From: Saussurea involucrata
Taxonomy: Eukaryota; Streptophyta; Magnoliopsida; Asterales; Asteraceae
Direction: 5' to 3'
DNA length: 64,000 bases
NCBI GenBank assembly: GCA_033807775.1
Contig: CM066314.1
Location: 39,546,001 to 39,610,000, forward strand
The position numbers and the translations under genes are program-made. Below are positions 1 through 11,112 of the stretch, piece by piece. The stretch's first letter is position 1, and each line of letters opens with the position of its first letter. A model generated the notes under the pieces. The model saw nothing but the letters and a program-made list of their open reading frames with translations. It was not told the origin of the DNA and did no database searches.

Positions 1-278
1 AGGAAGCATATGTAACAAATTAAGATAGACAAAAAAAATAGACAAAAACACATATTCTCTTAAATTCTCTCAAAGTTCTTCATTGTTCTTCATCATGGAA
101 GCATAGTTTGATTCGTCGGGTTCGAGAGTTCGATTCTTGAATGGATTGTTGTATCCTCTAGATAGACGTCCAATCGACACGGTACAAGGGACGAATTTCT
201 GTCTAAGGACACTGCTTTGCAGGCCTCAATCCAAATAACGATCTTCTTCAACTTCGTGATCAAGAAAATCGAGTTAGT
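1..278. other. Unassigned flank upstream of the Athila-like LTR
   Basis: No ORF of believable composition. The CT-rich leader-like stretch around 45-100 and the mixed sequence after it look like part of another, unidentified retroelement, but no terminus is visible. The Athila-like LTR begins abruptly at 279; the five bases before it (ttagt) would be one copy of its target duplication, and the partner is not in the window. Confidence 0.4.
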
Positions 279-1622
279 TGATAACGCCACTTTTTGGCAT
301 TATTTTCAGTTCTCAAACCAATGAGATTGGCTTGTATTCAAGTAAAAAGGCGTGTATTTTACGGTTTATCTAGTGATTTATACAGGTTATCTAAAAGGCG
401 GTAATCCTCGAGAAAAGAAGCTAAAAAGAGCCTAAAACGAGTCCAAACGAAGCCTAACGGAAGCCCAAAAGTCAAGCCTAAGACCCGCAACCGAACCAGG
501 ACCCGATCCGCGAACCAGAAATCGACCCACGCAGCAAAAAGCATACGCGCGACTTGCCACGCGACTTGCAAGTCGCGTGGTAGGTCGCGTAACCCACTGT
601 TTGTCTATTTTAAGCTGTTAATTTCAGGATTTAGGTCATTCATTCGATACGCAACTTTCACACGACGGCCAGAGCAGTTCCAGGGGCGATTTTCAGAGCC
701 GAGTGACACCTTTTGGAGCGATGATGGAGGATCAATCGAGGACACGTTCACGACGCAAGTAGATTCAATCACAGGAGAAGGGAGTTCATCACTACATCTT
801 TCACATTCACCACGATCACAGTTATTATGTTTACATACGTTTTCGTTTCTCTTTCTCTTGTGTTTGAATCCCCCAACATCATGAACTAATCTTTAGATGT
901 TGGGGGTTGGATTGAATTAGGATTGAACATATAGATGGATGACGAGTGACTTTTATCAGTTTTCCGATTTAATGAATGCATGTGATTTTGCTCTTAATGC
1001 TATTGTGAATTTGGCCAATTTACGATTGATTTGTTGTTGTTAAGTAAGTTCGAGAGAGTTAATTATCAAATAGAATTAGAAATCACACGCCTAAGGTAAG
1101 AAAGGATAGAGATATACTGAGTAAACCTTAGTCTCATTATAATCTTGTGCTTAAAGTGTTTTGAACTACATAGGTTGAGATCGAGAGATTTAACTTGTGT
1201 TGTGAAGATAAAACTCATGGTAGCTTGAGAAAGAACCGTGCTTTACGAGTATAACCGTTGTAACTTGAGAGAGAACAATGGTTAGATCAAGATTGGGTAT
1301 TCATCAACGGAATTAACTGGTATTGGTTTTAAGTCTTATGTTCATATGTGAAAACCTAAGGATTTCCAACCCTCAACTGTTTTCTCTATCTGAATTCCAA
1401 AGCTGTTCATTGTCTGTCTTGTGTTTGATTATTTTCTGCAGTTAGTAGTTTAATACCAATCTCTCAATTTTCGATAGTTCAGTTAATAGCGATTATAGTA
1501 ATTGTGATACTTACTTCCTAGTTCCCCGTGATTCGATACTCGTACTTTCTAAAGTACTATTACTTGACTTCGACCCGTACACTTGCGGTTAGATTTAGGT
1601 GGGGTGATACCTAGCCTTATCA
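279..1622 (+). repeat. 5' LTR of the Athila-like element (1344 bp)
   Basis: It begins TGATAACGCC and ends CCTTATCA, so the outer six bases (TGATAA/TTATCA) form the short inverted repeat expected at LTR ends. Six bases after it lies a primer-binding site, which fixes the 3' boundary. Inside are a GC-rich palindrome (557-580) and a transcribed-looking AT-rich part. No second copy is in the window, so age cannot be estimated. Confidence 0.85.
557..580. repeat. Perfect 24-bp palindrome in the Athila-like LTR
   Basis: CCACGCGACTTG is followed directly by its own reverse complement. Flanking words (acgcgcgac at about 545-553 and gtcgcgta at about 584-591) extend it into a larger imperfect stem. 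A related quasi-palindrome (gcgcggc...gccgcgc) occurs near 4346-4366 in the 3' tail of the same element. Confidence 0.85.
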
Positions 1623-1628
1623 AGTTTT

Positions 1629-1646
1629 TGGCGCCGTTGCCGGGGA
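1629..1646 (+). promoter_or_regulatory. Primer-binding site, tRNA-Asp type
   Basis: TGGCGCCGTTGCCGGGGA is the complement of the 3' end of plant tRNA-Asp(GTC), as used by Athila-group elements. It lies 6 bp after the LTR end and is the start of minus-strand DNA synthesis. Confidence 0.9.
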
Positions 1647-1757
1647 ACTAGTTGTAGCTAATAGCACAACCATCTATAGGCGTTATTAGATTGGACATTT
1701 TTTTTATTTTTATTCCGTTAGTTTACTCCATCACTTTCAGTTTCTGGAACACTAATC

Positions 1758-3110
1758 TTGCTTACATCCTTTTCAGGTACTAATTGGTTTATGCCAAGGA
1801 CGACCCGAGGGAAGGAAATCGAGCAACTCGATCCGGAAATCGAAAGAACCGCCCGCCGTCTCCGCAGAGAAGCAAAAACCAAAAAAGACATCAAGATCGA
1901 TATGGGTGACGAGAGACCACCTCCACGCAATAACAATCCACCACCACCACCGGAAAGACGCCCTATGCGGTCGTTCGCCGATCCTAACGTGGCGGCGGCA
2001 CGCATAGGCATTCAAGCGCCCGCCACTGGGGCGAATTACTTCGAGCTGAAGCCAAGCACCATCGTAATGGTGCAACGGAACCAGTATGGAGGGACACCGG
2101 CGGAAGACCCTCATGCAAATCTCCGTGCATTTGAGCGGGTTTGCAACACTTTCAAGATCAATGGCATGAGCGAAGATGCCATAAAGCTGAGGTTATTTGG
2201 ATTCTCCCTCAAGGGCCGAGCCGAAACGTGGACCGAGAGTATTCCACCGGACTCGGTAACCACTTGGGAGCAACTGAAGGCAGCGTTCCTTCAGAAATTC
2301 TTCCCTCCGAGCAGAACCGCCCAACTGATGGCAGAGATCACCCATTTCGCACAATGGGATCAGGAAACCCTATATGAAGCTTGGGAGCGTTTCAAGGACA
2401 TGATCAAGAAATGTCCGCACCATGGGTTACAAGACTGGGTTATTATCCAAACCTTCTTTAGTGGCCTCCACCCACAAATCAAAAATGACATCACAGCCGC
2501 GGCGGGTGGAGCACTAATGGATAAGTCCTATGAAGAAGCGTGCGAACTGATAGAGAATTTGGCGGAGCATAGTTTTTCCACCCCGAGATCAGCCGTGAGA
2601 CGAGTAGCAAGTGTGCAAGAAAGTAATGAGCTGAATGAACTGAAAGCTCAACTAGCCTTCATCACAAATCATCTGAATAAAGGTAGCTCGGAAGCACCCG
2701 AACAAGTCCAATATATGCAAAACCGGAACTATCAACCGAGAAACGATCCTTTCTCAAACACTTATAACGAGGGGTGGAAGAAGCATCCGAACTTGTCGTG
2801 GAGTCAACCCGGTCAACAACCAGGTAATCCTTCTAACTCTTTTAATTCTCCTAGTACTAACAATGCCTACCGTCCTCCAGGTTTTAACCAAAGGAACGAG
2901 GGACCATCGGTAGAGAAGAAGCCGGGACTCGAAGACATGATGATGAAGTTCATGTCTAAAATGGACAGCACAGTCGCGGGATTAGCCGGCACAGTTGGGG
3001 AATTAGCAAGCACAGTGAGCGCTGTCAAGGCGGCTACCGAGCAAAACACAGCATCTATAAAGATCTTGGAGAGGCAAGTGGGGAAAATCTCTGAAGCCCT
3101 ACAAAACTGA
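1758..3110 (+). pseudogene. gag: Athila-type gag (capsid), ended by an in-frame TGA before protease
   Basis: The Gag polyprotein forms the cytoplasmic particle that packages element RNA. The frame opens at 1758, but the likelier start is the ATG at 1791 (MPRTTRGKEIEQ), giving a basic N-terminus with a run of prolines around residues 58-66. The central part holds the plant retrotransposon gag domain, with recognisable blocks such as SEDAIKLRLFGFSLKGRA, FPPSRTAQL, LYEAWERFKDMIKKCPHHG and QTFFSGL. No CCHC zinc knuckle is present, as usual for Athila. The TGA at 3108-3110 is in the same frame as the protease ORF that resumes at once (3132 minus 1758 is a multiple of 3), and the sense reading resumes in homologous-looking sequence. 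I infer a CGA-to-TGA nonsense change rather than a true gene end; readthrough is an alternative. Confidence 0.85.
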
Positions 3111-3131
3111 CCTCCCGGAGCATTCCCAAGC

Positions 3132-4097
3132 ATGGCTGAAAGGAAACCGAGAGAAGAGTGCAATGCCATTTACCTAAGAAATGGCAAGGAGCTGAATGGG
3201 GAGCCGACAAGAGAGACCGATCCAAAGGAGAAAGAGGTCGAGATCATAGACATGACTGAGCTAGAGACTGAAGAAGAGGTAGTGATTGAAGAAGGGAAAC
3301 CGAAGGAGAAAGAGGTGTCACCACCGACTAAGCCGGCAGTACCGAGCGTGCCATATCCGAACAGACTGAGAAATAATAAGGATGATGTTAATTTTTCGAA
3401 ATTTATTGATGTTTTTAAAAAGTTAACCATTAACATCCCTTTTGCAGATGCGTTGGCACAAATGCCCTCCTACATGAAGTTCATGAAAGAGATCCTGTCA
3501 AAGAAAAGGGCACTTGATCACCAGGCCACCGTTGCACTCACTGAAGAGTGCAGCGCGATTTTCCAAAATAAGCTTCCCCCGAAGCTTAAAGATCCAGGGA
3601 GTTTTTCGATCCCTATTCAGATTGGGGAGTTTACTTTTAATAAAGTTTTATGTGATTTAGGGGCAAGTATTAACCTGATGCCTCTTTCTATTTTCAGGAA
3701 ACTCGGCCTGGGTGAGGTAAGCCCGACATACATGACGTTAAAGCTCGCCGATCGATCAATCAGATACCCATATGGAGTGATCGAGGACGTGTTGATCAAG
3801 GTCGGTAAGTTTTACTTTCCAGTCGACTTCGTAGTCATAGATATAAACGAAGACGAAGAGGTCCCGTTGATATTGGGACGATCATTTATGGCCACGAGCC
3901 AAGCTTTGATCGACATGGAAGAAGGTGAGATAACCTTCCGGGTAGGCGGCGAAAAGGTTATGTTTAAGATGTTCGATGATGGAAGAGGTCGAAGCGAAGA
4001 AAGACCCGGAGCTAGTAAAAGAAGACCAAAGGGGGGAGAAACCGCGGGAAATCGCAAGTGTGGGCGATTCGAGTCTGCGGATACCGAGCCGAGCTGA
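3132..4097 (+). pseudogene. pro: Athila-type aspartic protease region, no polymerase following
   Basis: Continues the gag frame after the TGA. The motif NAIYLRNGKEL near the start is the usual Athila gag-pol joint, followed by an acidic, Glu/Lys-rich linker. The retropepsin-like domain is at about residues 150-290: CDLGASINLMPLSIF carries the catalytic Asp (DLGA, the common Athila variant of D-S/T-G-A), followed by KLADRS, VDFVVIDI and PLILGRSFMAT. It would cleave the polyprotein. The frame ends in TGA at 4095-4097 after a short tail unrelated to reverse transcriptase. Loss of the enzymes means the element depends on others for mobility, like other gag-only derivatives. Confidence 0.85.
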
Positions 4098-4616
4098 AAC
4101 CACATAGTCGTGCCACGACTTTAAATACGGCGCTGGGTGGGAGGCAACCCACCAAGGTTTGTTGGCTTTATTAATTTTTATTTTTATTTTGAGTGTATTT
4201 TTATTTCCGAAAAAACCATAAAAATCGAAAAATCAAAAATAGCCGGAACAGGGACATACGCGGCTTATGCCGCGGTTTACATACCGCGTGTCAAGCCGCG
4301 GGACTCCTTTGACTGTTTGTGAAAAAGTGGGTTACGCGGGATGTGGCGCGGCCTGCAAGCCGCGCAGCAAACCGCGGGTGTCCCCTGTTCGTTTTTCGTG
4401 CAATTTTTGTTTCCTTTCTTGCTTTGTGTGTTTCATCTTCCTGCATTTTGTCTTGTGCTTTGATTTCCTTTGTTTGCATGTTCTCCCTATCTCCTCCGAT
4501 TGATGCTCAACCTTTCAAGAATCCTCCTTCATCCGGGCAAAACAGGTACGCTCTAAACTTTGCATAATAACGAGTGGTGTAAGATGTTTGTTCGTGTTAG
4601 TTAAACGAGATGCAAC
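4098..4616 (+). other. Non-coding tail of the Athila-like element with GC-rich palindromic words
   Basis: Just after the protease stop is the block gcgctgggtgggaggcaa followed by ccacc, which I recognise as common behind Athila coding regions and which can fold on itself. From 4257 to 4380 there are repeated cgcgg/ccgcg words and a quasi-palindrome gcgcggc...gccgcgc resembling the LTR palindrome at 557-580. The ORFs here are short and of unconvincing composition. Confidence 0.6.
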
Positions 4617-4755
4617 AAACCTAAGTTTCACTTAGGTTTGGGGTGCCTCATCTTTCACATCTACACACTCAATTCTTTAGACCCTGTGCAAACCTCGGTT
4701 TTACCGAGGTTTGGGGTTGGCTTTTATTGGCAAACCTAGGCCACGGCCTAGGTTT
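4617..4755 (+). repeat. Three consecutive covarying hairpins, each followed by GGGGT
   Basis: Hairpins at 4617-4639, 4690-4712 and 4732-4755 each have a perfect 10-bp stem and a 3-4 nt loop. The outer six stem bases are constant (AAACCT paired with AGGTTT). The inner four differ but stay complementary: AAGT/ACTT, CGGT/ACCG, AGGC/GCCT. Each is followed by ggggt. Compensatory change points to selection on RNA or cruciform structure. The function is unknown; RNA packaging, transport or 3' processing are possibilities. Confidence 0.85.
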
Positions 4756-4900
4756 GGGGTGCCCATTTTAGAAATTTTGGGTTTTCTTTTGCTTGCTATG
4801 TAATGCCTTGCCCATCCTTTTTATACCTATAATAACTGCACAGTCATCTTTTCTTGAACTTTTGATTATGTAATTCTGTTTGTATATAAATTTCGGATAC

Positions 4901-4903
<3 letters not shown>

Positions 4904-4959
<56 letters not shown>
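4904..4959. repeat. (AT)n microsatellite
   Basis: About 28 uninterrupted AT units at the distal end of the Athila-like tail. Confidence 0.9.
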
Positions 4960-4962
<3 letters not shown>

Positions 4963-5030
4963 TCAGTATTTCCATTTGATTCTTAATTGTGTGTTACGAA
5001 TTTCAATTCGTGTATCTAAGGTCTAACAAC

Positions 5031-8000
5031 TGTAACACCCTCAAAAATTTGGAAAGAGCAACTAAATAAAACTTTGATATAATAATCTCATAAGGATAAA
5101 ATTCCTTCTATAAACCATCCTTGGATATACCCCAATGATAAACACATAATAACTTCAACATTTCAATAACTTAAGTACTACACCAAGACTACAAAAGGTC
5201 GGGTGTTACTTAACCCAATATAAGTAACTGTTATTCCCAAAACGCGGAAGACTTCACCAAGCCACTTACTTTCTTGAACACACATCTAGCTCTCCACTCT
5301 TCACATTGTCACTAGGACTATTCCCCAACCGGACCTGTTGCACATGCCGACAAAAAAAGGGTTAGACTAACGCCTAGTGAGTTCAAGAGTTTTTATCATG
5401 ATTAAAATATTTCGTCAAACAAAAGAGTACAACTAAAATCATGATTTTCCAAAAAGGGGCTATAATTAAATATGAAAACAATCCATTTTCCAACGCACAC
5501 AAAACCCGTGCCGAAAGCTCCAAAATGAAATATTTCTCAATGATAAACTCAACTCCAAAAAACTCGTTTTAGCAGGAATAAATATAAATTTCCAAATAAA
5601 ATAGACTTGAATAAAATTATATTATTCGAAACACCCCAATAAGGAGATGACATAATACGTCGCCCATAAGAGCATGAAAAAAGGTCCACATAAATATAAT
5701 ACGTTCCCGAAAGCATGTGACCAACTCAACAACCCACGCAAAGCATAAATATAAATAATGTCCAAATACTCGATCATGGGAGTAATCATTCAAGCAAACC
5801 TTAATATACGTGGAGGGGTTCCAATATTAAAGTCAATACTTGTAATAACTCGCATAAGGCTCAATGGTAATTAAAACATGCACATCACAACATTCAACAT
5901 AGTATTGACAATAACGGGAGAGACCCGTATCCATTGAGGGTGGAGGGAACACATAAGTATACCACCCGTACAATGTTAATCGTATAACACTTCTTGACTA
6001 TATGTCCAAGTGTTCCTACGATTCCTCGACAAGTTTCACCTCAAGAGACAGTTGACCTTAGTGTCCATCCCCAGGACTTCCACCACAAGGCTCGGCACAC
6101 TGTAGGACTACCTCCAAGGCATTACCTTAGCGGCAAAGGTCCTAGTACTTACCTCCAAGGTAGCCCTTTTAGACTCAACCCCCCTAGTGTCCACTTGGAA
6201 AGTTTAAGGTCATAAATATGAGCCCCGGAGTCCAACTCCGCAATACCCATGCGACCCCATAAACAAGACTGACTCATATGCCTATGCATCCAATGCAAAT
6301 ATAGTCAAACAATTACATGACCCACAAAAGAATGTCCAACATCTTTAACACATGTAATCAATTATAATTATGACTCAACGCATATAATCTCAAACTCAAC
6401 ATTGAGTAATTTACATTGGACTAAAGTTCCGAAGACTCATTTAAGTCTAATACGAGCCAAAGGCTCAACAATACAATTAACCAACCATAAAGGTCACTAA
6501 CACAATAAACTGCATTTAAGTGTCACGTATACAAACACATACCTCCAAGATATGATAAATCCAATATTCCCTTCATTTATTTGATCAATTCATTTTCCAC
6601 ACAATTCACAATCATACGTATACATATAATCCCAATGACTCATCACAATAATCATGCAATTTTCATCAACACTAAAGTGCATGTTGCCAAAAACCCCAAT
6701 TTACACAATAAGCCATCAAAACATTTTCTTTGAGCTATAATTAGCAAATTACCTAAAAATTCCAATGTGAGGGTTTTATAAGATTTTTCAAGGTTAAAAG
6801 CTTCAAATAGTCCAAACTCACCATATAACTCAACCATAGATAATTTGACACCTCATGTGGATCTAGCTTTCAATAGCGTAGAACACATTATGAGAGATGT
6901 TGAAGCCCAGTCAGCCACCAACTCGGTGCAGGCCACTGACCTACAACTCGGCCTTCGACTCTCGGTTCGTCTGAGCCTGAGTCGAAGACTTCAGATCCTG
7001 CACCTGCTTTAGTTAATTAGGTTAAAATGTGCCTTACCCACATCATCTGTTTTCATGCAAAACACATAAGCATTTGAAAATGAACATTTTTGGCATGTAC
7101 AACATTTTCACAAAGCAACTTGAACTCACCTTGCTAGATTTAGGCTAAATCTAGGTTTTCTCCATCTTGAGCTCTTTTGAAGAAACTTGAATCTTCAAGC
7201 CAAACCTTCCAAAACCTAGATCCACAAGTTTCCAACCATAAATATTCATCCCCAAACACTTAGAATCATTCCCCAAACAATAAACATCAAAATCTCCATG
7301 AATACCCAAAACCTTAATTTCTTAGATGAAGAAAAAGGGAACTTACCTTGACCACCACTTAAAACCACCAACCAAACACCACTAGGGTTACCAATATGAG
7401 TTTCATTCTTCAAAGCAACAAAGGAATGGAAGGGTTTTAGAGGAGGGTTAGGTAAAACCCTTGAAAGTGTAGAAATCTCACAAAAATGGAAGGGAGGTGA
7501 AGAACTCCAACCCTTAACCATAAATTCTTGCTAAAAGATGAGGGAAATGATTTGAATCACAAGATTCATGGTTCCAAAGGCTCCAAAACAAATTTAGGAT
7601 GTGGGGAGGTTTTTTGAAAGAGAAATGTAGAAGTGGGTAAAGAGGGAATGAGAAAATGGTAGCAAAAATTGGGTTATAATGCATCTGCACCCCGACCGTG
7701 ACCTTGCCAGGCGGTTATGCCCTTGGCATTGTCGCAGGTCACTATTGCGGTTGTCGTACCCCACTCGGTACACTCTCGGCGATTGTAACCGGCGAGAGTG
7801 CCCTATGGCACAATCGCGGCCACTCTCGCTCGGGATGTACCGCGAGCCAAAACCACCTTGCGACTATGCCGCACGACTTTAACATCTGGTCATTGTCGCC
7901 GGTCACAGTTGCCGACTACCTGGGCTTCCGTCCCTGCTCGGTCTTTTGACGTTTTCTTTCCAAGCGATTCGCTTCAAGGTTCCAAAATTATAATTAGAAC

Positions 8001-8057
8001 GGGACGACTCCCATCTTGGGATATTCCTAACTTACATGGAATTTTCCGGGTGTTACA
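5031..8057 (-). repeat. LTR-like block, probable solo LTR (about 3 kb)
   Basis: Bounded by TGTAACACCC and its inverse GGGTGTTACA, the 10-bp ends typical of large Gypsy chromovirus LTRs. Read on the minus strand it contains an 'actcactaggcgttagtctaa' type block like the 'cactaagcttcgtgctta' stretch before the 3' part of the 2.2-kb Gypsy LTR farther on, which sets the orientation. No gag or pol adjoins it. The flanks (acaac on the left, gtaac on the right) are not identical, so a clean solo-LTR duplication is not demonstrated. ORFs inside (for example near 7680-7950) overlap in several frames and are not credible genes. Confidence 0.6.
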
Positions 8058-9265
8058 GTAACACCCTAAAAATAGGGTGAATTTAAACCAGAATAATTGT
8101 AAAACACGACATTCTAAATATAAATGAATCACCCAAAAATGGGGAATAGTAAGGCGGTTACAAACCAAAAGTATTTAAAAGATAATCTCGACAACCTATT
8201 AATCTAAACTAGACTAGTATAAAATAAAGACAGGTGTCACTATCTCGTCTCCAAAAATCTTGTTCAATCAAAGAACACCACGGCTAAACTTCACCAAAAA
8301 TGCTATTACCGACCACTTGACCCTCCATTCAAGCCCGAGAAGCCTCGTCGCTAGAATGACCTGATATACATGTCATTTTAATAAAAAGTGTTAGGCTAAA
8401 GCCTACTGAGAATAAACGGTTTATAAAATAAAATGAGTAATAAATAAATATAGTATTTCATAAACTTGGTTAAGTCCCAAACCTCATTTACACCATAAAA
8501 AGACCGATAGGTCCAAGATACCACTTACAATGAAGGGGGAGACCGGATTTCCATTGGATGTGGTAGGACACAAAAGTAGGCCACAAGTCCATGTTTAAAG
8601 CTTCTATTATAGTACATTGGTCTTCGAGTTCAACCACCCACGGTCTATAGATCAAGTCCTCCAATACACTAAGATATGCTCATTTGCTAGAATCAAATCA
8701 TTCTGGGTCACACGGTCATCAAGATCAACCACCCACGGTCTATAATTTGAGTCCTCCGGTGATTCGTTACCCATGTCTAGCTAATGAGTGGAAACAACCA
8801 CCCACTCATATATAATAAATAGAATTGACCTTTATGCTTATGGATCCATAACATTAGTCTAACATATATCACCTTCCAACTATGCATTACCATTAATCAA
8901 TGCACCAATATGTAGATACCATGAGTAACCACACAATAAATACCAATTTATACCAAAATATTGTGAAATAGAAAATACTCATTTCTTTCCAAAACTCCAC
9001 AATACTTGAACGATATAACCTTGTAAGCAATAAAAACCACTATCCACATTGATTTCATTAAAACATTCAAAAGTTCCCAAAACCCTAGTTTGACCTAGGT
9101 TTTCCAAAATTCACCAAAAAAAGTAAGAGAGTGTCATTCACTCCAAAGAACCATAAATATGTATCTAGAACTCATTTTCAACTTGTCTCAAGTAAAAATC
9201 ATCAAGTAGTCCAAAACCCTAGAATCTTCCAAATCTCCCAAAAATGAGATTTATGTTCATCAAAT
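8058..9265 (-). repeat. Second antisense LTR fragment abutting the first
   Basis: Starts gtaacaccctaaaaatag directly after the previous block. It has the same order of landmarks: a 'gttaggctaaagcctactgag' type block, then a 'ggagaccgg...tccattggatg' block, as in 5031-8057. It is a diverged relative. The far end is lost at the (AT)n run around 9275-9300. Confidence 0.5.
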
Positions 9266-9302
9266 GTTAAATCAATATATATATATATATATATATATAT
9301 CA

Positions 9303-10587
9303 ACGGAAAAACCACAAAGAGTGACTTGGCACCATGAGGTTTGAGTATTCTTCAAATCTTGAAATCCTGAAATGTGGTTGAGTTTCATCATCCCACATTG
9401 GTGGAAAGATGAAAGCTTTGAACTAGGAAGTGGCTATAAGAAAGGAGGAGTGGATACTTTTGTGTCAACTCATGTGGTTGGCTCATTTAGCTTACCCTAC
9501 ATTTGCATCATCCCACATTGGTGAGAAGATGCAAGTACTAAAGTATGAAGTGTGTATAAGAAAGAAGGGGTGAATGTTTTTGTGTCAACTCATGTGGTTG
9601 GCTCAATTTAGTCTACCTTATTTTTGCAAAACAAACTATATATATATAACAAATAATTAAAATAATACTTTTGTGATAACTAATAAAGTTTCATTTTACA
9701 CTACCCCAATAATCAATATATATATTAAACGAAAAACCACAAAAGTGACTTGGCATCATGAGGTTTGAGTATTCCTCAAATCTTGAAATGTGGTTGAGTT
9801 TCATCATCCCACATTGGTGGGAAGATTATTATTTGGAAGAAGATAGTGAGGATATATAAAAGGATGATGAAAGGTTTTGAAATCGATAACCATGGTTAGA
9901 ATCATAATATACCAAATGGTAAAAATATAGTGCAAAATTAAAATATAAACCAATGTTGGTGAATTGGGACCATGAGGTTTGAGTATTTCTCAAATCTTTT
10001 AATAAGGTTAAGGTTTATCATTTTTCTTTGTTGGCAATATGATAGTTTGAATGAAAATTATGGTATCAAAATAGAGATGTAAGTTTTGAAATATATTACC
10101 ATTGTTGGAGTCAAAACCAATATAAAAGAATGACATAAGATTTTACAATCTATAACCATGATTGGAATCATAACCTTAAAAGAACAACCACAAAGAGTGA
10201 CTTGGAACCATGGGATTTGAGTAATCCTCAAATCTTGAAATGTGGTTGAGTTTCATCATCCCACATTGGTGAAGAAATGAAAGTTTTGAAGTAGGAAGTG
10301 GCTATAAAAAATGAGGGGTGTATGTTTTTTTTGTGTCAATTAATGTGGTTGGCTCAATTTGGCTTACCCTAATTTTGCATCATCCCACATTGGTTACAAG
10401 ATGCAAGTTTTGAAGCATGAAGTGTGTAAAAGAAATAAGGGGTGAATGTTTTTGTGTCTACTCAATACTCATGTTGTTGGTTCAATTTAGTCTACCTTAT
10501 TTTTGCAAAAAAAAATGTATATATATAACAAATAATTAAAATAATGCTTTTGTGATAACTAATAAAGTTCATTCATTTTACATTATC
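9303..10587 (+). repeat. Irregular tandem copies of a 'tcccacattggtg' repeat
   Basis: Units starting near 9303, 9731, 9960 (partial) and 10186 share the words gtgacttggcaccatgagg, ttcaaatcttgaaatgtgg and catcatcccacattggtg. Some add a second 'cattggtg...gtgtataagaaag' half and an AT-rich tail. The last copy was split by the Gypsy insertion: its tail ends ...acattatc at 10587 and resumes ttatcccaatc at 18923, matching the intact tail of the first copy (acactaccccaataatc). The 'cccacattggtg' plus downstream tataa-like spacing is promoter-like. No coding sequence seen. Confidence 0.7.
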
Positions 10588-11073
10588 TGTAAAGCCCGTA
10601 TTCCGGTACGTATAAATATTCTCCCTTTAAATCTTTCTCGTTGCTTAAATAAAATTTTCAATGATTTTCCTTCGGGATTTTTTTTAGTTATCGCGAGTTA
10701 GCACCGTTGACCCTAAGTGCTAATTTTCTAGTAGGGGGGGGGGGGTTTAAAGAGCTTTTGTAAATTGTTGAGGGACCAAAATGTTAAAGGGCCAAAATCC
10801 AATAAGGGGGAGGTCGGCCCATGCACATTGACGAGCCCCTTCTTCTTCTTTTTTTTGTTGTGTTTGGATCTCGTGGGTAGCAAGCAAAAGAAGAAAGGAA
10901 TGAAAAACGAGAAAAAAAACCTACCCCCTCTCTCGGCCGAACACCTCCTCCCCATTCCTTTTTTTTCTGCCACTGCGTTTCCACCGGAACCACCACCAGC
11001 AGCGGCCAGCCGCCGGCGCTGCTGTCCGCCGGCGAGAGAGAGAGCAGCGGCGGGAGAGGGAGAGAGCAGCGGC

Positions 11074-11112
<39 letters not shown>

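Larger units (their letters stand above)
279..5030 (+). mobile_element. Athila-like Ty3/Gypsy retrotransposon, gag-protease only, 3' end missing
   Basis: The element starts with a TGATAA...TTATCA-bounded LTR and has a tRNA-Asp primer site 6 bp downstream. It carries one gag-protease reading frame, then a long non-coding tail. Reverse transcriptase, RNase H and integrase are absent: no YxDD, HHCC or DDE motif can be read between 4098 and 5030. No 3' LTR is present; the tail runs into an AT microsatellite and then the next LTR-like block at 5031, so the 3' end was lost or displaced. The gag and DLGA-type protease match the plant Athila lineage as I know it. The right border at 5030 is approximate. 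Confidence 0.8.

Noticed and set aside
4137..4567. Short ORFs in the Athila-like tail
   Set aside because: Cover palindromic GC words and AT-rich sequence; no conserved protein pattern.
7679..8061. Three overlapping plus-strand ORFs
   Set aside because: Lie in a GC-rich part of an antisense LTR-like block, in three frames, without recognisable domains.
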